From contig USBS01000074.1 in NCBI GenBank assembly GCA_900552915.1, positions 1 to 9,096 on the forward strand: DNA of 9,096 nucleotides. The letters are read 5' to 3'. The notes under the pieces were generated by a model. The model did no database searches, had not been told where the DNA came from, and was given only the letters and a program-made list of their open reading frames with translations. A program made the position numbers and the translations under genes. The first letter of the stretch is position 1. Every line of letters starts with the position of its first letter. The stretch is from an uncultured Sutterella sp. (GTDB lineage: Bacteria > Pseudomonadota > Gammaproteobacteria > Burkholderiales > Burkholderiaceae_F). Below are positions 5,966 to 9,096 of this stretch, one piece after another.

Positions 5966-7048
5966 ATGTCAGGTTCGAGCATCGGTAAATACTTTGTTGT
6001 CACCAATTTCGGAGAAAGCCACGGCCCCGCGATCGGGTGCGTGATCGACGGCTGTCCGCCGGGAATGCCGCTTGCCCAAGCCGATATTCAGGTTGATTTG
6101 GATCGACGCCGTCCGGGGCAAAGCAAATTTGTGACGCAGCGAAACGAAGCCGATGCGGTTCAAATTCTCTCGGGTGTTTACGATGGAGTGACGACCGGTA
6201 CGCCGATTGCGTTGCTGATTGCCAACACGGATCAACGCAGCAAGGATTATTCCGAGGTGGCAAGACAGTTTCGCCCCGCGCACGCCGATTGGAGCTACAT
6301 GCAAAAGTACGGTCTGCGAGATCCAAGGGGAGGCGGCCGCAGTTCTGCCCGTCTGACGGCGCCTACTGTGGCCGCAGGGTCTGTTGCCCGTAAGTGGCTT
6401 AAAACCGAGCTCGGCATCGTCATTCGCGCCCGCGTTTCCGCGATCGGCACGTTGGAGCTGCCCTTTGAAAGTTGGGACGAAGTCGATCGCAATCCCTTTT
6501 TTGCTGCCAACGCCAGCCGTATTGCCCAGGCCGAGGAGTACTTGCTCTCGTTTCGCAAGGAAGGCAACAGCATCGGCGCCAAAGTCGAATTCGAGGCCAC
6601 AGGCGTACCGGCCGGACTCGGAAATCCGCTCTACGACCGACTGGACGCGCAGCTAGCCTACGCTCTCATGGGCATCAATGCGGTCAAGGCCGTGGAAATC
6701 GGCAGCGGCTTTGAGGCGTCCGTCACAAGCGGAGCAGACGGTAACGATCAAATGACTCGGGCGGGCTTTGCCACAAACAATGCGGGCGGTATTTTGGGCG
6801 GCATTTCAAGCGGAGCCCCGATTACCGGACGCATCGGCATCAAGGCGACGCCGTCGATTCTCAAGCCCTTAAAGAGCCTCAATGTCGACGGCGACGAAAT
6901 TGAAGTGGTTACCAAAGGGCGGCACGACCCTTGCGTGGGACTGCGAGCGGTGCCGGTTGTCGAAGCAGCGGTTGCGCTTGTGTTGATGGATGCGGTCCTC
7001 GCGCAGCGCGCACAGTGCGGCAATATGGGCCGAGCCGCAGCCTGGTGA
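5966..7048 (+). CDS. aroC: Chorismate synthase (AroC)
   Basis: AroC catalyses the last shikimate-pathway step, anti-1,4-elimination of phosphate from EPSP to give chorismate. It is cytoplasmic, needs reduced FMN and is tetrameric in known members. The protein is 360 residues, the usual bacterial length. All three family signatures are visible: GESHGPAIGCVIDGCPPG near residue 16 (with a catalytic His), KYGLRDPRGGGRSSAR, and NNAGGILGGISSG, plus the closing RHDPCVGLRAVPVVEA. NTDQRSKDY and the FMN-contact region are also conserved. Small departures from consensus are RPAHADWSY (usually RPGHADYTY; the catalytic His is kept) and RDPRGGG (usually RDYRGGG), neither of which should abolish activity. 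The start ATG at 5966 has GGAAAG about 8 nt upstream. The gene stands alone: divergent from DUF486 and convergent with the symporter gene. Confidence 0.97.
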   Translation: MSGSSIGKYFVVTNFGESHGPAIGCVIDGCPPGMPLAQADIQVDLDRRRPGQSKFVTQRNEADAVQILSGVYDGVTTGTPIALLIANTDQRSKDYSEVARQFRPAHADWSYMQKYGLRDPRGGGRSSARLTAPTVAAGSVARKWLKTELGIVIRARVSAIGTLELPFESWDEVDRNPFFAANASRIAQAEEYLLSFRKEGNSIGAKVEFEATGVPAGLGNPLYDRLDAQLAYALMGINAVKAVEIGSGFEASVTSGADGNDQMTRAGFATNNAGGILGGISSGAPITGRIGIKATPSILKPLKSLNVDGDEIEVVTKGRHDPCVGLRAVPVVEAAVALVLMDAVLAQRAQCGNMGRAAAW

Positions 7049-7066
7049 TTTCGTCCTGAAACAACA

Positions 7067-7120
7067 CGGGCGGCCGAATCGAAGTCCGCCGCCCGCATTG
7101 AGCTGATCGTTTTGCAGTTT
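7067..7120. terminator. Hairpin terminator between convergent aroC and symporter genes
   Basis: A perfect 8-bp GC stem (CGGGCGGC at 7067-7074, GCCGCCCG at 7088-7095) with a 13-nt loop lies in the 73-bp gap. On the plus strand, T runs appear only after about 13 nt (GTTTTGCAGTTTTTT), later than ideal. On the minus strand the tail is TGTTGTTTC. It probably serves both genes, with moderate strength each way. Confidence 0.65.
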
Positions 7121-7121
7121 T

Positions 7122-8579
7122 TTAGGAAGTTGCGGCTGCCGTCTGCAGCTTGAGAGCCTGCCAACGATGGTAGCGCGCGTTGTAGGCCGTGGGCAGAAGG
7201 CTGCCGATCACCATGGCGCTGCCTGCGGCAAGGAAGCCGCCCAATACCGCCGGGAAGACCTCTCCGAGCGGCGTGCAGGTCAGAACACCCCAGACCGTGC
7301 CGCCCACAAAGATCGAAAGCCAAGCGCCCTGCGTCGTGGCGCGCTTCCAGTAAAGGCCCATCACGAGCGGCCAGAAGGCGCCTACCACCGGGAACTGATA
7401 GGCCATGGCAACCATATCGTAGATGGCCGTGCCTTCAAACCAGAGGCTGTAAGTGAGCACAGCCACGGCAAATACGACGAGCGTCATGCGCATGTAGCCG
7501 AGTTCGCGGCCCTTGATGTCGACGAAGTTGCGCAGCACGTTTTCCACAAAGGTCGTGGCGGGCGCAAGCATCGTGGCCGAAGCCGTCGACATCACGGCGC
7601 TCAGCACGCCGAAGAAGAGCACGCGCAGCCACCACGGCATGTAGTCGCGGATGAGCGTGGGCAGCAGGCGCTGCGGATCGGTGTTCAGAAGCGTTTCGCC
7701 CACGCCTGGCATGGCGAGCACGGCAGCGCACACGATAAACATCGGCACGAAGGCAAAGAAAATGTAGAAGAGCCCGCCCAAAATCGGACCGCGCACGGCC
7801 GTCTTGGCGTCCTTTGCGCTCATCACGCGCTGAAACACGTCCTGCTGCGGAATCGAGCCGATCATCATGGTGATCGCGGCCGAAATCCAGAATAGCCATC
7901 CGTTTAAGGTCATTTCCGGCCACGGATTGAAAAGGTCGCGCTTTTCGGCAAAGGCCATGACGTTGGTGACGCCGCCCGCCATGTCGCTTGCGCACACTGC
8001 TACGGCGATGAGACCGGCCACGATGATGATCATCTGGAAGAAGTCCGTGACCGCCACCGACCACATGCCGCCGTAGACCGTGTAAAAGAGCACCACGAAC
8101 GTGCCGATCGTCATGCCGAGCGAGACGCTCACGGCGCCTTCGGTGACAAGATTGAGCACAAGACCGAGTGCGGCGATCTGCGCGCCGACCCACCCCAGGT
8201 ACGACAGAATGATGAAGAAGGCGCAGGCAAGTTCGATTTTCTTGCCGTAGCGCTTGCGATAAAAGTCGCCGATGGTCAGAAGATCCATCTTGTAGAGCTT
8301 GCGGGCAAAAAACATGCCCACAAGAACGAGCGCCATTCCGGAACCGAACGGTTCTTCGATCACGCCTGCGATGCCGCCTTCAATAAAGCGGCCCGGCAGA
8401 CCGAGCACGGTTTCGCTGCCAAACCAGGTGGCAAACGTGGCCGTGATAACCATAGCCAACGGAAGGGAACGCCCTGCCAATGCATAATCGGCGGTATTGC
8501 GTACGCGGCGAGCCGCCCACAACCCGATTCCGATCGAAACCAGCATGTACATGCAAACCAGTACGATCAGCTGCGTCAT
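7122..8579 (-). CDS. Sodium:solute symporter (SSS family)
   Basis: This is a 485-residue polytopic inner-membrane protein, about 13 hydrophobic segments, the normal size for SSS (SLC5-type, LeuT fold) transporters. Characteristic stretches are YALAGRSLP (33-40) in the first cytoplasmic loop, TWFGSETVLG (51-60), YTVYGGMWSVAVTDFFQ (166-182), SIPQQDVFQRVMSAKDAKTA (242-261) and SAVMSTASATMLAPA (327-341). The last corresponds to the helix holding Na2-site Ser/Thr residues (S331, T332, S334 are candidates). The substrate cannot be told from sequence; the family covers proline, pantothenate, sugars, carboxylates and more. The ATG at 8579 is chosen because an almost ideal AAGGAGAGG lies at 8592-8584 and the first membrane helix starts at once. 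The frame remains open to 8771, but that extension is polar, low in family character and overlaps the promoter region. It is apparently monocistronic. Confidence 0.92.
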   Translation of the reverse strand: MTQLIVLVCMYMLVSIGIGLWAARRVRNTADYALAGRSLPLAMVITATFATWFGSETVLGLPGRFIEGGIAGVIEEPFGSGMALVLVGMFFARKLYKMDLLTIGDFYRKRYGKKIELACAFFIILSYLGWVGAQIAALGLVLNLVTEGAVSVSLGMTIGTFVVLFYTVYGGMWSVAVTDFFQMIIIVAGLIAVAVCASDMAGGVTNVMAFAEKRDLFNPWPEMTLNGWLFWISAAITMMIGSIPQQDVFQRVMSAKDAKTAVRGPILGGLFYIFFAFVPMFIVCAAVLAMPGVGETLLNTDPQRLLPTLIRDYMPWWLRVLFFGVLSAVMSTASATMLAPATTFVENVLRNFVDIKGRELGYMRMTLVVFAVAVLTYSLWFEGTAIYDMVAMAYQFPVVGAFWPLVMGLYWKRATTQGAWLSIFVGGTVWGVLTCTPLGEVFPAVLGGFLAAGSAMVIGSLLPTAYNARYHRWQALKLQTAAATS

Positions 8580-8583
8580 CGCA

Positions 8584-8592
8584 CCTCTCCTT
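8584..8592 (-). promoter_or_regulatory. Strong Shine-Dalgarno of the symporter gene
   Basis: AAGGAGAGG on the minus strand; the AGGAG core sits 7 nt before ATG 8579-8577. It decides the start against the longer open frame. Confidence 0.85.
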
Positions 8593-8690
8593 AAAAAAGC
8601 GTAACGACGAAGGATTTGTGAAGGAGCTGCAACCATCCGCGGTTTGTGTTGCCAAGGTGTTTCGGCCGCTTCGTTTTTTGCAGTGCGCGC

Positions 8691-8746
8691 AGTATATGGA
8701 TGCGTGTCGAAAAATGTGCCCGATGGAAGTAAAAAATTTTCAAAAA
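8691..8746 (-). promoter_or_regulatory. Candidate symporter promoter: TATACT -10 with A/T-rich upstream tract
   Basis: On the minus strand TATACT (8696-8691) matches the -10 consensus at 5 of 6 positions. The -35 is poor (GGCACA at 18 nt spacing, 3 of 6). A/T-rich runs at about 8746-8728 lie where an UP element would be. Transcription would start near 8684, giving a leader of about 105 nt. A weak -35 is what an activator-dependent promoter would show. Confidence 0.35.
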
Positions 8747-8751
8747 TCGGC

Positions 8752-8777
8752 CAAAGTTTCATCGAAATCAAACTTTG
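8752..8777. promoter_or_regulatory. Perfect 8-bp dyad, possible operator upstream of the symporter gene
   Basis: CAAAGTTT (8752-8759) and AAACTTTG (8770-8777) form a perfect inverted repeat with a 10-nt spacer; a smaller TTTC/GAAA dyad is nested in it. It lies about 70-90 bp upstream of the candidate transcription start, a usual distance for LysR-type or similar activator sites. On the plus strand it is followed by TCTTTTTT, so a weak AU-rich terminator is the alternative reading. Confidence 0.4.
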
Positions 8778-8896
8778 TCTTTTTTGGTGTTACAAAAGTA
8801 GAGGAAATCCCCTAAATCGAGCGGTTGAAGTGTTGCAAAAATGATGCAGGCAAAATCGCTTAGAACCCGCGCCGGCCGCGGAAAGCGCACGAATTG

Positions 8897-8928
8897 GGTG
8901 AGGAAATTTTCAGGCGGTTTTCCTCACC
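8897..8928 (+). repeat. 10-bp perfect hairpin of unknown role
   Basis: GGTGAGGAAA (8897-8906) pairs with TTTCCTCACC (8919-8928) around a 12-nt loop. On the plus strand it is followed by GGTTTCTATAT, a moderate U-rich tail, so it resembles a plus-strand terminator although no plus-strand gene precedes it. On the minus strand there is no T tail. It may be a counter-directional terminator or the 3' end of a small RNA. Confidence 0.5.
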
Positions 8929-8935
8929 GGTTTCT

Positions 8936-8980
8936 ATATAGAAAAACCGCTTCCGGCGGGGAGGGCGCCGAAAGCGGTTT
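8936..8980 (-). terminator. Strong intrinsic terminator of the gene at the right edge
   Basis: A 15-bp stem (AAACCGCTTCCGGCG at 8944-8958 with CGCCGAAAGCGGTTT at 8966-8980, one G-U wobble) with a 7-nt loop. On the minus strand it is followed by TTTTTCTATA. It begins 22 bp after the stop codon of the gene ending at 9003. This is the clearest intrinsic terminator in the window. Confidence 0.93.
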
Positions 8981-9002
8981 GACTAGCCTAAGTGATTAAG
9001 AA

Positions 9003-9096
9003 TCACGCTTTGTATTTCGGGTCGGTTTCGACCTGAGTCAGCGGTCCTTCTTCAATCACTTCCACGACAGGGCGCGGACGGCCCGCAACGGGCTTG
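9003..9096 (-). CDS. C-terminal end of an unidentified protein, cut by the window edge
   Basis: Thirty codons plus TGA are open on the minus strand, reading from KPVAGRPRPVV to ETDPKYKA. The segment is rich in Pro, Val and Glu and looks like a low-complexity, disordered tail. Such tails, with a closing short conserved peptide similar to LTQVET, occur at the C terminus of RNase E in beta-proteobacteria, but 30 residues are too few to claim this. Coding status rests on the open frame to the edge, protein-like codon use and the strong terminator placed just after the stop. Confidence 0.6.
   Translation of the reverse strand, partial: KPVAGRPRPVVEVIEEGPLTQVETDPKYKA

Larger units (their letters stand above)
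8580..8980. other. Non-coding interval with promoter and several inverted repeats
   Basis: About 400 bp without a credible gene. From left to right it holds the symporter Shine-Dalgarno, the candidate promoter and dyad described separately, a GC hairpin (CGCTT 8857-8861 with AAGCG 8883-8887, enclosing CCGCG/CGCGG at 8867-8881), a 10-bp hairpin (8897-8928), a 14-bp perfect palindrome (8931-8944) and the terminator of the gene at the right edge. Small open frames in this region on the plus strand have no ribosome sites and no protein-like character. Confidence 0.6.

Noticed and set aside
7435..8193. A 252-codon minus-strand frame rich in Arg and His inside the symporter gene
   Set aside because: Out-of-frame shadow of the symporter; the composition is typical of frame-shifted GC-rich membrane genes.
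8580..8771. A 64-residue N-terminal extension of the symporter
   Set aside because: SSS proteins begin just before the first helix; the best Shine-Dalgarno in the region precedes 8579, and the extension overlaps likely promoter elements.
8480..8844. Small plus-strand frames in the region upstream of the symporter
   Set aside because: No ribosome sites; they begin inside the symporter gene or its promoter region and show no protein-like pattern.
1..9096. CRISPR array, insertion sequence, integrase, toxin-antitoxin or phage genes
   Set aside because: I looked for regularly spaced repeats, transposase-like proteins and terminal inverted repeats and saw none; the region looks like ordinary chromosome.

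Overview
The window is a compact stretch of bacterial chromosome with housekeeping and accessory genes. GC content looks moderately high and Shine-Dalgarno sites are clear. The mix suggests a Gram-negative proteobacterium: a class I-type MurB, an outer-membrane-type lipoprotein, a periplasmic FMN/FAD reductase and a DUF486 protein. The style of the flavin reductase points to an anaerobic or gut-associated Burkholderiales relative of the Sutterellaceae. That placement is inferred from protein style only; the window holds no rRNA or other marker.

Layout. Positions 1-866 (+) are the 3' part of murB (peptidoglycan precursor synthesis). Positions 1017-1700 (+) encode a hemolysin III/PAQR-family membrane protein, whose stop codon overlaps the GTG start of a GNAT acetyltransferase (1697-2332). 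A hairpin shared by convergent genes separates this block from a minus-strand pair: a small acidic protein of unknown function (2951-3238) followed 3 nt later by a lipoprotein (2384-2947). A strong minus-strand terminator at 3391-3454 ends the next minus-strand gene. That gene is a secreted flavin reductase with an FMN-binding domain and an FAD domain (3494-5278). Upstream of it, in the same direction, lies a DUF486 membrane protein (5400-5777). A divergent intergenic region then leads to aroC (5966-7048, +), chorismate synthase. aroC converges on an SSS-family sodium:solute symporter (7122-8579, -). About 420 bp of non-coding DNA with several inverted repeats follows. The window ends in the last 30 codons of another minus-strand gene with a very strong terminator.

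How the genes relate. There is no single multi-gene pathway here. MurB and AroC are unlinked core metabolism genes. The most biologically open gene is the periplasmic flavin reductase. It has the flavinylation motif and FAD fold of the fumarate/urocanate reductase family, but it lacks the histidine and arginine that clamp the substrate carboxylate in flavocytochrome c fumarate reductase. Its electron acceptor is therefore probably not fumarate. The symporter's substrate is also unknown; its upstream region carries an 8-bp dyad that could be an operator. I see no CRISPR array, insertion sequence, tRNA, phage gene or recognisable defence system, and no convincing new multi-gene system.
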